A stretch of 64,000 nucleotides of DNA, from contig NZ_FNOJ01000006.1 in NCBI RefSeq assembly GCF_900107035.1, positions 62,001 through 126,000 of the forward strand. The letters run 5' to 3'. The notes under the pieces are model-generated. The model saw nothing but the letters and a program-made list of their open reading frames with translations, was not told the origin of the DNA and did not search any database. The DNA comes from Alicyclobacillus hesperidum (GTDB taxonomy: Bacteria > Bacillota > Bacilli > Alicyclobacillales > Alicyclobacillaceae). Each line of letters opens with the position of its first letter. Within the stretch, counting starts at the first letter, position 1. Positions 25,132 to 35,032 of this stretch are shown here, piece by piece. The translations under genes were made by a program, and so were the position numbers.

Positions 25132-27486
25132 TTACGCCTGGGTATAAGTGTCTGCCGGTTGCTCGGCAATCCACCGGTTCGGCTTGCCTACACAGGCAAT
25201 CCGCAGTTCGTGCATCGCCCGCGTACACGCCGTGTAAAACAGCTCTTGCTCAAACGCGCGCCGATACGCCGACGCTGATCCATCCGCGACGATCACGCCG
25301 TCAAATTCCACACCCTTAGCTAGATACGCCGGAACGACGGCAACTCCTGCAGAAAATGTACTCGTCGTTTTGTCAATCTGGCGCACATCGCAACCGACGA
25401 GCTTCAATTGCTCCGCCATCTGGCTCGCTTCTCGTTGCGTCCGGCAAATCACCGCGATGGACTGATATCCTTTACACCGGTACTCTTCAATCCAGGTGCG
25501 AATGAGTTGTACCTGATCATCAGGCGCGACCTGTTGCACAAGAGGCAACGGCCCTTCGCGATCAAACGGCACAATGGCTTCCCCATCCCTTGCCATGCCG
25601 CGTGTAAAGCGAACAATAGGCGCCGTCGAACGGTAGCTCTGCGTCAGCTCGATAGTCGTCAAATCCGGAAAGCTTTGCCGCAATTCATCGGCCATCGCCA
25701 TCCCCGGGACGTGGGCGTAGATAGCTTGGTTTGGATCGCCAAGCAATGTCAGGCGGCTGCGGGGAAACAGGCGCCGGATAACGTGCAACTGTAGAGCAGA
25801 ATAATCCTGTGCCTCGTCGATGAATACGTGGCGCATCGCCGTGTTGACGGCTTGGCCAAGTAACAACTCCTTTACATATAAATAAGGTGTACCATCTTCA
25901 TACGGCAGTCGACGGTTCGCAATCGCTTGCGTGGTATACATGCACATGGATCGCCAAAGATCTGGAGCTACCTCAGAAGGAACCGAAAGCTGGCCTGCCA
26001 AGGCTTGCTCAAACCATTGTTGATAAATGGCTGGTACATCGACAAAGGCGAGGCGTTGAATGAACCTGCGAACGGGTTTTAGACGGCGATTAAGCAATAT
26101 CTTTGCGAGTTCATCGCGCTCTGCTTGGTAATCGTCAAACGAATGCTTAGCGTGCCGACGCCTTTTTTCCACTTGTTTATGAGCTTGTTGATAATCCTCA
26201 TCGGACATCAACTCCAGCTCATCTTCGACCCAATCGGCAGTCGCTTCCACCTCGGCAAATGCATCGAGACGTGCCAGCAACTCTTTTTGCACCGTCTCTA
26301 TCCGCAGCGGCATCCGCCAGTGCGCCTCTGTCTGCGCGAAAATGGCTGCCACTTCATCCGCACTGACAACCGTTCGGTCCATGAACCGGATCGGCAAGAA
26401 TCGCATACCGGAAACGGAAAGTTGTGATACATATTGATGAATGGCATCAGCAAAGGCTGGCGATGCCTTCCACGACGCGGAGAGCATCTGTATTTCGGCT
26501 TCTGGTCCATCCTCGAGGTTCAAAAGCCGCTCGAGCTGGTCAAAACCGTCCTCGACGACAAATTCACCATCTAGCCGCCGTTTCAGGTAATCGTAAAACG
26601 TCGTTTGTTCGATGTTTTGCTCGCCGAGTTCAGGCAACACATTGGCCACATACGAACTGAACAGGGGATTGGGTGAGAATAGAAGCATTTGACTGGCTTC
26701 TAAGCGCCCTCGATGCTTATAAAGCAGGTAGGCCGCCCGTTGCAACGCAGCTGACGTCTTGCCACTTCCGGCGGCACCGCGCACAATCAGGACTGGACTC
26801 GTATCATCGCGGATGACGCGATTCTGCTCGCGTTGAATCGTGGCGACAATGTTTTTCATCTTCGCATCCGCACGGCCGGACAGGGCATACATCAACAGCT
26901 CGTCGCCAATCGTAATGCCTGCGTCAAACATCGCAAAAATGGTGCCCCCGCGAATGACAAATTGGCGTTTCAGGGTCATCTCGCCGCGAATCTCGCCGCG
27001 TGGAGCTGCGAAAGCGACGGGACCAGGCGTATGGTCGTAGTACAAGCTGGCAATCGGGGCGCGCCAGTCGTAGACCAAAAATTCATCCGTCTCTTCGTCG
27101 CGAAACGAAGCAATACCAATATACACGCGCTCTGTTTCCGCCTCACCTTGCTCTCGAAAGTCGATCCGGGCAAAAAACGGCGACGATTTTTGCTTTTCCA
27201 GAACCTCTGCTGCCTCCGCCGCGCGGTGCCACCGTCGTTCGCGTTCGGCTAAGAGTTCCGCTTGCTGGCGGATCGCAAAGTGCGTTTCCACGAGATCGTC
27301 TGGGTTACTGACGTTGATCGTCACATCGTCCCAGAAATGCCGACGAATGTCGACCACCTCACCACGAACCTGCGACACATCAGCCTGCATTTGTACCAGC
27401 TTCGCTTCAATCCTCTGGACAACTTGGTTGACATACGCCTGTTCGCTAGCCCATTCCGGATGACGGCTCTCCTCATTTTCTTGCAT
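25132..27486 (-). CDS. helD: HelD-like superfamily 1 ATPase, RNA polymerase recycling
   Basis: 784 residues from the ATG at 27486 behind GGAGG. A long N-terminal coiled coil (about 10-100) is followed by the 1A domain with Walker A RGAAGSGKTSAALQRAAYLL. A central insertion and the C-terminal motor follow, with DEAQDYSALQ, GDPNQAIYA and LTQSYRST. This layout is that of Firmicute HelD, which enters the RNA polymerase secondary channel and removes stalled or hibernating polymerase from DNA. About the usual length. Confidence 0.92.
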   Translation of the reverse strand: MQENEESRHPEWASEQAYVNQVVQRIEAKLVQMQADVSQVRGEVVDIRRHFWDDVTINVSNPDDLVETHFAIRQQAELLAERERRWHRAAEAAEVLEKQKSSPFFARIDFREQGEAETERVYIGIASFRDEETDEFLVYDWRAPIASLYYDHTPGPVAFAAPRGEIRGEMTLKRQFVIRGGTIFAMFDAGITIGDELLMYALSGRADAKMKNIVATIQREQNRVIRDDTSPVLIVRGAAGSGKTSAALQRAAYLLYKHRGRLEASQMLLFSPNPLFSSYVANVLPELGEQNIEQTTFYDYLKRRLDGEFVVEDGFDQLERLLNLEDGPEAEIQMLSASWKASPAFADAIHQYVSQLSVSGMRFLPIRFMDRTVVSADEVAAIFAQTEAHWRMPLRIETVQKELLARLDAFAEVEATADWVEDELELMSDEDYQQAHKQVEKRRRHAKHSFDDYQAERDELAKILLNRRLKPVRRFIQRLAFVDVPAIYQQWFEQALAGQLSVPSEVAPDLWRSMCMYTTQAIANRRLPYEDGTPYLYVKELLLGQAVNTAMRHVFIDEAQDYSALQLHVIRRLFPRSRLTLLGDPNQAIYAHVPGMAMADELRQSFPDLTTIELTQSYRSTAPIVRFTRGMARDGEAIVPFDREGPLPLVQQVAPDDQVQLIRTWIEEYRCKGYQSIAVICRTQREASQMAEQLKLVGCDVRQIDKTTSTFSAGVAVVPAYLAKGVEFDGVIVADGSASAYRRAFEQELFYTACTRAMHELRIACVGKPNRWIAEQPADTYTQA

Positions 27487-27513
27487 CGGGTCTGCCTCCT
27501 TCTGCAATGAACA

Positions 27514-27549
27514 TCAACCGTCTCTCTGGCGATGGCGAGAGACGGTTGA
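27514..27549. terminator. Hairpin between yhgE and helD
   Basis: TCAACCGTCTCTC (27514-27526) and GAGAGACGGTTGA (27537-27549) are perfect 13-base inverted repeats after the yhgE stop. The following minus-strand bases are not T-rich, so termination may be inefficient. Confidence 0.65.
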
Positions 27550-27563
27550 AAACGGTTCTCCGA

Positions 27564-29597
27564 TCACGCTTGTAAAGTGGCCGGCTTGCCTGCCATGGCG
27601 CCTTTATAGCGCCTGCGGTACATAGCAGCAAAGAACACACAGGACAAGGCTAAAAAGACAATCCCATAAGCCATCAAGCGCCAGATGTCCGTCGTCATGG
27701 CAGTCGAATTGCCTCCGCCGATGATATACCGAAAGCCATCTACGGTATAGTGCATCGGTAGCCAGGGTCCCAACTTCTGAAAGAACTTTGGCGACAGCAC
27801 GACCGGATAGGTCCCGGAACTGCTGGTCAACTGCAAAATCAACAGAATCACACCGATAAAACGTCCCGGGTTTTGCATGGCAGCGACGAAGAACAAAAGG
27901 ATAGCGGCAAACACCAAACTCGTTAAGACAGAGAACAGTACAAACCAAACAGGATGTGTCGTGTGCACACCTAACCCTGCAAGTAGTACGAGGTCTGCAA
28001 GCAAAGCTTGCACGACTGCCATTGCACCAATCATGAGCCATTTGGAAGCAAACCAAGCGAAGCCGGACGACGGGATCGACGGTGGGTCGCGAAACGATAT
28101 GATGACGCTCATGAGCAGTACACCGACGTAGAGCCCTAATGACAAAAAGTATGGTGCAAACCCGTTGCCATAGGTGTTGATGTTGCCCGCTTCGAGCTGG
28201 TGTACTCCTACCGGATCCGCAATGGCGTTGACGATCTGGGTGTGGTGCACGGTCGGCATCGATTGCGCAGCCGACTGCAAGTGTGACGCCAGCGTTTGGG
28301 CACCCGAAGTGACCGACGCGACGCCGTTCGTATAGCGTCCAATGCCCTGCCGCAAGCCCTGTGCACCGGAGGCCAAGCGTGCCGCTCCTCCCTGTAAACC
28401 GCTCATGCCAGCGGCCAGTTGACTTGCTCCGCGCGCGACCTTCTCGTCACCTACAGCAAGTTGCTGAGCACCGGAAGACGCCTTGTCGATCCCGGTGGTC
28501 AGAGCCTGACTCCCCTGTGCCACGGCTCCCGCACCACTGGCCAACTTTCGTGCATTTGCCGCAAGCGACTGGTTTGCCGATGCCACCTGGGCCGATCCGG
28601 CCGCGACTTGTTGGCTGGCTGTCAACAACGACTGAAACTGCGCGGACCCGGCCAACGCAGGATTCGCCTTCGCAAGTGCCGCGAGCCCGTCGGCAACCTG
28701 CTGCGCGCCGCCAGCCACTTGGCTCGCGCCCGTTGCAGCGCGATCGGCCCCAGTTGCCAACACCGCCGACCCTGACTGCAACTGCTTTGCTCCGGTCTGC
28801 ACCTGCGCTGCACCTTGCGTCAACTGCGCCATGCCAGCGGCTAACTGCGTCGCCGCTTGCTGTGCTTTTGCCGCACCAGACGCAACTTGGCCTGCGCCGG
28901 TCGCCGCGGTTTGCAGATTGTTGGCGAGCCTTGTAGCTCCACTTTCCACCTGTTGTGCGCCACTCATCAAAGATCCGCTCGCCGCCTCTAGTTTGCCAGC
29001 CCCTGCGGCCACCTGGGATGCGCCTCTGCTCGCGGCGCGAATCCCGGCTTGCGCCGAAACCAGACCGCTGACCACATTCTCCGCGTACGATCTCGCCAAC
29101 TGGCTCGCCGTTTGCTCTTCCAACTTGACCATCGCGTTACGTCCAACAATGCCCGCAATGTAGTTATGTCGATCGTTCGTGACACTTTGGATGGTTGGCT
29201 GTGGTGCACCTGGCTGCGTCGCCGCGTTTGCCGCCTCTTGCGAAAAGTTGGAGGGAATCGTGATCGTCATGATATACGTTCCATTCACCATGCCTTGTTC
29301 TGCCTCTTTGGCATTGACGATCCGCCAACCTAAGTTATGATCCGTTTTCAAGCGGTTGACCATCTGCGCACCGGCGTCGATACGCTTGCCATCGAGCGTG
29401 GCACCACGGTCTTCATTGACCACGGCAACCGGCAATCGTTCAAGGTGCCCATATGGATTCCAAAACGCCCATAAAAACGTAGCCGCATATAATACAGGAA
29501 TCAGCAGGATTCCGAAAACCTGAATTCGGTTGCGCCAACTTCGCAAGTTCGAGGACCATTCCTGACCAACAGTTGCCCAAAATCCTCCTGTCTCCAT
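27564..29597 (-). CDS. YhgE/Pip-family membrane protein
   Basis: 677 residues from the ATG at 29597 behind GGAGGGGG. One N-terminal helix (VFGILLIPVLYAATFLWAFW) is followed by an extracellular domain whose central 250 residues are a run of Ala/Gly/Gln/Ser heptad-like repeats. Five C-terminal helices of ABC-2 permease type complete the protein. The N-terminal YNPYGHLERLPVAVVNEDRG-like stretch is the YhgE/Pip signature. Relatives include the lactococcal phage infection protein and YhgE-type components associated with type VII secretion. It has no dedicated ATPase here. TetR-type gene just upstream on the same strand. Confidence 0.88.
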   Translation of the reverse strand: METGGFWATVGQEWSSNLRSWRNRIQVFGILLIPVLYAATFLWAFWNPYGHLERLPVAVVNEDRGATLDGKRIDAGAQMVNRLKTDHNLGWRIVNAKEAEQGMVNGTYIMTITIPSNFSQEAANAATQPGAPQPTIQSVTNDRHNYIAGIVGRNAMVKLEEQTASQLARSYAENVVSGLVSAQAGIRAASRGASQVAAGAGKLEAASGSLMSGAQQVESGATRLANNLQTAATGAGQVASGAAKAQQAATQLAAGMAQLTQGAAQVQTGAKQLQSGSAVLATGADRAATGASQVAGGAQQVADGLAALAKANPALAGSAQFQSLLTASQQVAAGSAQVASANQSLAANARKLASGAGAVAQGSQALTTGIDKASSGAQQLAVGDEKVARGASQLAAGMSGLQGGAARLASGAQGLRQGIGRYTNGVASVTSGAQTLASHLQSAAQSMPTVHHTQIVNAIADPVGVHQLEAGNINTYGNGFAPYFLSLGLYVGVLLMSVIISFRDPPSIPSSGFAWFASKWLMIGAMAVVQALLADLVLLAGLGVHTTHPVWFVLFSVLTSLVFAAILLFFVAAMQNPGRFIGVILLILQLTSSSGTYPVVLSPKFFQKLGPWLPMHYTVDGFRYIIGGGNSTAMTTDIWRLMAYGIVFLALSCVFFAAMYRRRYKGAMAGKPATLQA

Positions 29598-29620
29598 ACT
29601 CCCCCTCCTTCGTCCCTTGC

Positions 29621-30214
29621 TCATTCTGTCTTGGCGACTTTGGATGAATTCCGCAGACCGTCTGCAAAAAGTTGATGAAACAGGAGAATGAGGTTTTCGT
29701 TGGAGAGGGGTTCATGCGTATCTGCCCAATCGTTGACCAATGTCGTATACGTGCGCATCAGAACAAACGCAACGAGCTCAGGATCACAGGGCTTCACATC
29801 CCCTTCCGCGATGCCTCGTTCCAGATATCCTTTCAAATAGTCGACTATCGAATGCTCAACGTGTCGCAACCCGGCGCGGGCAGGCTCTGTTCCAAATTGC
29901 CGGACTTCCTGCGCTAACTTGGCGAATACGGCGTGTTCCTGACGAAAGGCGACGACCCGACGCAACCCGCGCTCCAAGTTATCGAAGAAGTCCGCGTTTG
30001 GCCGCAACTCCGCCTCTACGGCCTCGCGCAGATGGGTGATTAATTCTTGCAACATATTCCCGAATAGCGCTTCCTTACTCGGAAAATGAATGTAAATTGC
30101 ACCCTTGCTAATCCCTGCTAGACGGGCCACCTGATCCATCGTCGTCGCTTTATAGCCAAACTCGGAAAATGCTTGTTTTGCAGCCGTCGCAATCTTCTCG
30201 CGTAAATCCATCAT
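29621..30214 (-). CDS. TetR-family regulator of the yhgE operon
   Basis: 197 residues from the ATG at 30214, behind GGAAGGGAG. Helix-turn-helix: EKIATAAKQAFSEFGYKATT, then MDQVARLAGISKGAIYIHFP. The layout resembles YhgD, the TetR protein encoded beside yhgE in Bacillus. Its stop is 23 bases before the yhgE start, so they are one operon. A perfect palindrome upstream (30236-30258) is the likely self-operator. Confidence 0.92.
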   Translation of the reverse strand: MMDLREKIATAAKQAFSEFGYKATTMDQVARLAGISKGAIYIHFPSKEALFGNMLQELITHLREAVEAELRPNADFFDNLERGLRRVVAFRQEHAVFAKLAQEVRQFGTEPARAGLRHVEHSIVDYLKGYLERGIAEGDVKPCDPELVAFVLMRTYTTLVNDWADTHEPLSNENLILLFHQLFADGLRNSSKVAKTE

Positions 30215-30235
30215 GCTCACTCCCTTCCAGTGGAT

Positions 30236-30258
30236 TGACCAAAATCCGAATTTGGTCA
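30236..30258. promoter_or_regulatory. Probable TetR operator palindrome
   Basis: TGACCAAA (30236-30243) and TTTGGTCA (30251-30258) are perfect 8-base inverted repeats seven bases apart. They lie about 20 bases upstream of the TetR gene start, just after a TTGACT -35-like hexamer on the minus strand. Binding by the adjacent TetR protein is inferred. Confidence 0.7.
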
Positions 30259-30363
30259 CTTAGTCAAAAAAGAGTATACGACGGGGCATGCATAAGGTAA
30301 AGCGCGGCATCCAAAAGGGATTGCACCTTGGGCCAAGAAATATAATCAAGAGGAGGGATGCGA

Positions 30364-31002
30364 GTGGAAACCGTTTTATTGACAGGGTTTGAGCCGTTTC
30401 AAGGAGAGGTCCTTAATCCCTCGTGGGAAATTGCTCGCACACTAAGCGGCGAAACGCTGGCAAACCGCTTTCGAATTGTCGCCAAGCGCCTGCCGACGGC
30501 ATTTTCCACGGCGGCAGACGAATTGTACAGCGCAATCGAGAGTGTTCACCCACGTGCTGTGATCTGCCTGGGTGAAGCCGGGGGCCGCACACAACTGACG
30601 CCAGAGCGTGTAGCCATAAACATCATCGACGCGCGCATTCCAGACAATCAAGGCGCACAACCCCAGGACGAACCCATTAGCCAAGACGGACCTGTCGGAT
30701 ACTTCTCTTTGCTCCCACTGCGGCCGATGGTCGAAGCTATCCAGGCTGTCGGTGTGCCCGCGGCGATTTCCGATACCGCCGGTACGTTCGTCTGCAATTA
30801 TGTGTTTTACACCTTAATGCATCACATTCACACGCATAACCTGCAAATTGCCGGAGGCTTTATGCACGTACCCTATATGACGGAACAGGTGCTCGCAAAA
30901 AAGGCGCCCGGTTTGCCGCTCGACTTGATGGCGAAAGGTGTGCGTGCCGCCGTCGAAGCCGTCGTGCAAAGTTTTCCCGAGCGCCCGACTTTGATGTGCT
31001 AA
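30364..31002 (+). CDS. pcp: Pyroglutamyl-peptidase I
   Basis: 212 residues from the GTG at 30364, six bases after GAGGAGGG; an ATG at 30358 abuts that site. The peptidase C15 triad is visible: Glu in CLGEAGGRTQLTPER, Cys in SDTAGTFVCNYVFY and His in GFMHVPYM. It removes N-terminal pyroglutamate from peptides in the cytoplasm. Convergent with the gamma-glutamyltransferase gene, another glutamyl-turnover enzyme. Confidence 0.93.
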   Translation: METVLLTGFEPFQGEVLNPSWEIARTLSGETLANRFRIVAKRLPTAFSTAADELYSAIESVHPRAVICLGEAGGRTQLTPERVAINIIDARIPDNQGAQPQDEPISQDGPVGYFSLLPLRPMVEAIQAVGVPAAISDTAGTFVCNYVFYTLMHHIHTHNLQIAGGFMHVPYMTEQVLAKKAPGLPLDLMAKGVRAAVEAVVQSFPERPTLMC

Positions 31003-31021
31003 GGGTTTGTTAAAAGAGTGC

Positions 31022-32638
31022 TTATAAAATGGCGATAGCGCCGTCCGCACGCGGCTCTGTACCGCCTGCAAGGACGCTATGGCCATCGCGCCAGATGATT
31101 TGTCCACGTCCAAACGGCGTGGGGTCATCCGTAACCTCGATATCGTGCCCTCTATCCACAAGCTTTTGAATGGCCTCAATACCCAACGCCCGTTCGACCA
31201 GGACGTGCTTCCCGCTCATCCATTGCCAACGCGGCGCATCCAGAGCGGCTTGGGGATTGTGGCCTAAATCGAGGGCTTGGCTCAGTACTTGGACATGCCC
31301 CTGAGGCTGCATAAAACCGCCCATGACCCCAAACGGGCCAACCGCCTTGCCACCCCTCGTCAAAAAGGCAGGAATGATGGTATGGTATGGACGCTTGCAA
31401 GGGGCGAGCGCGTTGGGATGACTGGGATCCAAGCTGAAGTTGTGCCCACGATTCTGCAGAGACACGCCCGTGCCTGGCACGACGATTCCAGAGCCAAAGC
31501 CCATATAGTTGCTTTGAATGAAGGACACCATGTTACCCTCGCCGTCCGCTGTGCACAAATACACAGTACCACCCGGCTGCGGCCGCGAAGGGGGCAGCAT
31601 GAGGGCCTCGCTCGTGATGCGCGATCGCAACCCAGTGACGAAGTCCTCCGCCAAGAGCTCACTTGGTGAGCGGCGCATCGCCGCTGGATCCGCTATTTCG
31701 GCAAGACCTACCGAAAACGCGAGCTTGATGGCCTCGATTTCCACGTGGGCACGCTCTTCCGGCGACATGGCAGAGATGTCGAGTCCCTCGAGAATCGCGA
31801 AGGCCATCAGGGCAACAATGCCCTGACCGTTTGGTGGTAACTCCCACACGTCATAACCTCGATAGCGAACAGAGAGTGGCTCGACCCACTCGGGTGCGAA
31901 TGCAGCGAGATCGGAAGCGCGCAACAAACCACCTGTCTCGTGTGCAAAGCGGTCGATCCGCGCAGCAATCTCACCCTCATAAAACGCGCGCGCCCCGCTT
32001 TCCGCAATGGCCTTAAGCGTTTGCGCCGCGTCGGGATTGCGGAAACAGGCACCGGCTTGTGGGGGAGCGCCGCCGGGAGCAAAAAGCTTGAAAAACGGGT
32101 CGTGTACAGCTCCGCGGAGGCGGCTCTGGTACGCCTCGACCGCACGGCGCCAATTCACCGACGTGACAGGGGCCACCGGAAATCCGTCCGTTGCATAGGC
32201 AATGGCCGGTGCAAGCGCTTCCCGCAAAGAGACGCGACCGAACCGCTCGGACAGTGCCGCCCAAGCGCCTGGAGCGCCTGGCACCGTCACCGGCAGCCAA
32301 CCGTGTGTCGGCATCTCGGCCATCCCCCGCGCCGCAAGCGCATCGAACGATAGTAAGGCAGGAGATCTGCCACTGCTATTAAGTCCGTACATCTTCCCGT
32401 CATGCCAGACGATTGCAAACGCGTCGCTGCCAATGCCGTTTGACGTCGGCTCGACAATGGCCAACGCAGCGGCGGCCGCCACCGCCGCGTCCACGGCGTT
32501 GCCCCCACGGCGTAAAACTTCCACACCCGCCGCGGATGCGAGCGGCTGCGACGTCGCAACCATGCCGCCGCGCGCATAAACGACTGTGCGCCGAGACGGA
32601 TATGGATAATGTGTTCCATCCAACGAAAGGCTCCCCAT
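31022..32638 (-). CDS. Gamma-glutamyltransferase family (YwrD-like)
   Basis: 538 residues from the ATG at 32638, behind GGAGG. N-terminal GGMVATSQPLASAAGVEVLR, then GGNAVDAAVAAAAALAIVEP and GIGSDAFAIV mark the Ntn-hydrolase precursor. The autoprocessing/catalytic region is around GGTVYLCTADGEGNMVSFIQ and the oxyanion segment is GVMGGFMQPQGHVQVL. No secretion signal is seen, so like YwrD it is probably cytoplasmic and may differ from secreted GGT in substrate. The gene follows the M29 aminopeptidase by 26 bases. Confidence 0.87.
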   Translation of the reverse strand: MGSLSLDGTHYPYPSRRTVVYARGGMVATSQPLASAAGVEVLRRGGNAVDAAVAAAAALAIVEPTSNGIGSDAFAIVWHDGKMYGLNSSGRSPALLSFDALAARGMAEMPTHGWLPVTVPGAPGAWAALSERFGRVSLREALAPAIAYATDGFPVAPVTSVNWRRAVEAYQSRLRGAVHDPFFKLFAPGGAPPQAGACFRNPDAAQTLKAIAESGARAFYEGEIAARIDRFAHETGGLLRASDLAAFAPEWVEPLSVRYRGYDVWELPPNGQGIVALMAFAILEGLDISAMSPEERAHVEIEAIKLAFSVGLAEIADPAAMRRSPSELLAEDFVTGLRSRITSEALMLPPSRPQPGGTVYLCTADGEGNMVSFIQSNYMGFGSGIVVPGTGVSLQNRGHNFSLDPSHPNALAPCKRPYHTIIPAFLTRGGKAVGPFGVMGGFMQPQGHVQVLSQALDLGHNPQAALDAPRWQWMSGKHVLVERALGIEAIQKLVDRGHDIEVTDDPTPFGRGQIIWRDGHSVLAGGTEPRADGAIAIL

Positions 32639-32664
32639 CCCTATGCCTCCCTGCACGTGATCGC

Positions 32665-33909
32665 TCAGGCGTTTCCGTTTGCCCAACGACCCTTGCGAAA
32701 TACCGGTACTGTATTACCGTCAAACAACTCCGCATCGATATCGAGATCGGCCGAACCAATCATGAAGTCGACGTGCATCAAGCTATCGTTTAGTCCGCGG
32801 CCTTCCCATTCGCTCGCCGGGAGACCATGACCGCCTTCAACGAGCGGATACGCGCGCCCGATAGCGAGATGACAGGACGCGTTCTCGTCGAACAACGTGT
32901 TATAGAAAATCTGGTTCATTTGCGCGATGGGCGAATCGACCGGAACGAGAGCAACTTCGCCAAGATAATGACTACCTTCGTCCGCCTCAATGATACCCCG
33001 CAACGCATCCTGCCCCTTCTTTGCATGATACTCGACAATGCGTCCATGCTCGAAGCGCAGGCGAATCCCCTCAATCAGAGATCCGTTGTGATTAAGCGGC
33101 ATCGTGCTGGAGACCGTGCCGTGCACACCTGTCTTTTTCGGCGCCGTGTAGACTTCTTCCGTTGGGATGTTGGCGACAAACCGCACGCCCTTTTGATCTG
33201 GATGGCCAGCCGCTGCAAAATAGTGGCCCTCCGCAAGCTCAATGGCCAAATCCGTGCCAGGTGCACGATAATGCAGTGTTTTGATGCGCAAGTCGTTTAG
33301 CCACTTGGCGCGCCGCTGCAGATTTTGAATATGGTGCTCCCAATCGGCAATCGGATCGTCTCCGGTCGATCTCGCTGCTTTTAAGATGTCTTGCCAAAGT
33401 GCGCCGACCCTTTCAGACTTCGGCAGTTCCTTGTGCACAACATCCGCCCATGCGGCCGTCGGTGCCGACGCCAGCGTCCAGCGATGCATGTCGTTGGTGC
33501 GCTCATTATCAAAGGCACGGAACGTCTCACGAATGGATCGCTCTGCCACTTCCACGCGATCCGCCGGCACACCATTGTATAGATTCGGGTCGCTTGCCGG
33601 GATGGCAATATACGCAGCACCAAGCCCCGCGAGTTTCTCGACCCATTGCAACTGCCACTTCGCGCGCTCTCGCAAGAGGTTGAGATCACCCCGCGCCACC
33701 GTTTCACGCTGCCACCATTCATCGCCCCAATCGACCTGTACGAAACTCGCGCCAGCATCGTAAGCTGCCGCCACGAGTTTGCGTGCAAACTCGACGTGCT
33801 CCGGGTATACCTGTCGGCGTCCATAACCAATCACCAAGGGCTGCCCCGGCTGCAAATTGACGCCGATACGAACGATGAGATCGGCGTATTTCCGTTGTAA
33901 ATCTGCCAT
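32665..33909 (-). CDS. M29-family aminopeptidase (AmpS/PepS type)
   Basis: 414 residues from the ATG at 33909, behind GGGGCGG. M29 metal and catalytic segments are present: SLIEGIRLRFEHGRIVEYHA, EGSHYLGEVALVP, and FDENASCHLAIGRAYP, near the expected positions in the C-terminal half. The family are two-metal cytoplasmic aminopeptidases of thermophiles and Bacilli. Co-directional with the GGT-like gene, suggesting a joint role in peptide or glutathione-type turnover. Confidence 0.92.
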   Translation of the reverse strand: MADLQRKYADLIVRIGVNLQPGQPLVIGYGRRQVYPEHVEFARKLVAAAYDAGASFVQVDWGDEWWQRETVARGDLNLLRERAKWQLQWVEKLAGLGAAYIAIPASDPNLYNGVPADRVEVAERSIRETFRAFDNERTNDMHRWTLASAPTAAWADVVHKELPKSERVGALWQDILKAARSTGDDPIADWEHHIQNLQRRAKWLNDLRIKTLHYRAPGTDLAIELAEGHYFAAAGHPDQKGVRFVANIPTEEVYTAPKKTGVHGTVSSTMPLNHNGSLIEGIRLRFEHGRIVEYHAKKGQDALRGIIEADEGSHYLGEVALVPVDSPIAQMNQIFYNTLFDENASCHLAIGRAYPLVEGGHGLPASEWEGRGLNDSLMHVDFMIGSADLDIDAELFDGNTVPVFRKGRWANGNA

Positions 33910-33988
33910 GATGTGTCCGCCCCTTTTACCGATGCTGAACTGCTGCGCTTCACGAACGCCCTGCACTCACTATAACAAATTTGCCTAT

Positions 33989-34005
33989 TTTACGAGACCT
34001 TTACG
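33989..34005 (+). promoter_or_regulatory. Possible PhoP-box-like direct repeat
   Basis: TTTACG occurs twice with an 11-base period (33989-33994 and 34000-34005). This resembles the TT(A/T/C)ACA repeats bound by PhoP, but each unit has G for the final A and no further unit is clear. Placement upstream of ugp genes makes phosphate control plausible, not shown. Confidence 0.3.
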
Positions 34006-34096
34006 GAAAAGCAATCGATGATTGATGAGCGTTTCACAAACCATGCGTACACTCAAGGCCGGATCGAATTTTGCTATGAGCAAAGGGGGCATTCGA

Positions 34097-35032
34097 TTGA
34101 GCAGGGCTCTTCCAGGCGTCCTCAAAAGCCAACCTCGTGCGCGCCAACAGACAGCGCGGAAAGTCCAGTCTTCGATCCACGGCTGGATCATGATCTTGCC
34201 CGCGCTGGTATTCTTGACGCTCTTTGTGTTCATTCCCATGGCATATGTCGTCTATCTGAGCATGTTTCAATCCAACTTTCTCACTCCAACGATGAGGTTT
34301 GTCGGCTGGGAAAACTACTATCACCTGTTGACCGCACCCGACTTTGGCCAAGCGCTGACCAACACCGTAGGGCTCGCCGCAGGCATGGTGTTCTTATCGT
34401 TGCCTCTTGCGCTCGCCCTCGCCATATTGGTGAACATGCGGCTTTCGGGTACCAGCGTCTACCGTACCGTCCTTTTCGGGCCATATGTCATCCCTTTAGT
34501 CGGATCAGGCCTCATGTTCACCCTGCTGTTCAACACCGACGGCGGGCTTGTCAACCGGATCGTCGAGATATTTGGGGGCCATCCCATCGACTGGCTTGGC
34601 GGTGGCCAATCCGCACTCCTGTCGGTTCTCATCCTCTCGATTTGGCAGTATACGGGCTACTACATGCTCGTCTTTCTGGCGGGCCTACAGAATGTACCCC
34701 AACACCTGAAGGAATCCTGCCGGGTCGACGGCGGCGGCCTATGGTCAACGCTACGCCATGTTACGCTACCCGCGTTGGCCCCAAGCCTGTTCTTTGCCAT
34801 CGTCGTCTGTCTCATTCAGACTTTTCAGACATTTGACCAAGTCTACGTCATGACCGGAGGCGGTCCCGATGGAGCCTCCACCACGCTTGCCTATTACATC
34901 TTTGAGAAGGGGTTTCAAATGTACGACATCGGCACATCGTCCGCTGCCTCGGTCGTCCTCTTTGCAATGCTAGCACTTTTAACCTGGCTGCAAGTCTCTT
35001 TCAGCAATCGCTGGGTGGGGGATGAATCGTGA
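34097..35032 (+). CDS. ugpA: ABC permease, UgpA/MalF type
   Basis: About 311 residues from a TTG at 34097, seven bases after AAAGGGGG; frames from 34022 or the ATG at 34076 lack a site, so the start is uncertain. Six membrane helices. The EAA-type loop reads ESCRVDGGGLWSTLRHVTLP and contacts the missing ATPase. It is the first of two permeases followed by a binding protein and a glycerophosphodiesterase, which points to glycerol-3-phosphate or glycerophosphodiester import rather than another sugar. Confidence 0.85.
   Translation: MSRALPGVLKSQPRARQQTARKVQSSIHGWIMILPALVFLTLFVFIPMAYVVYLSMFQSNFLTPTMRFVGWENYYHLLTAPDFGQALTNTVGLAAGMVFLSLPLALALAILVNMRLSGTSVYRTVLFGPYVIPLVGSGLMFTLLFNTDGGLVNRIVEIFGGHPIDWLGGGQSALLSVLILSIWQYTGYYMLVFLAGLQNVPQHLKESCRVDGGGLWSTLRHVTLPALAPSLFFAIVVCLIQTFQTFDQVYVMTGGGPDGASTTLAYYIFEKGFQMYDIGTSSAASVVLFAMLALLTWLQVSFSNRWVGDES

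Noticed and set aside
28200-29100. Dense short repeats resembling a repeat array
   Set aside because: They are codon-level repetition of Ala/Gly/Gln/Ser in the YhgE extracellular domain, not direct DNA repeats with unique spacers.
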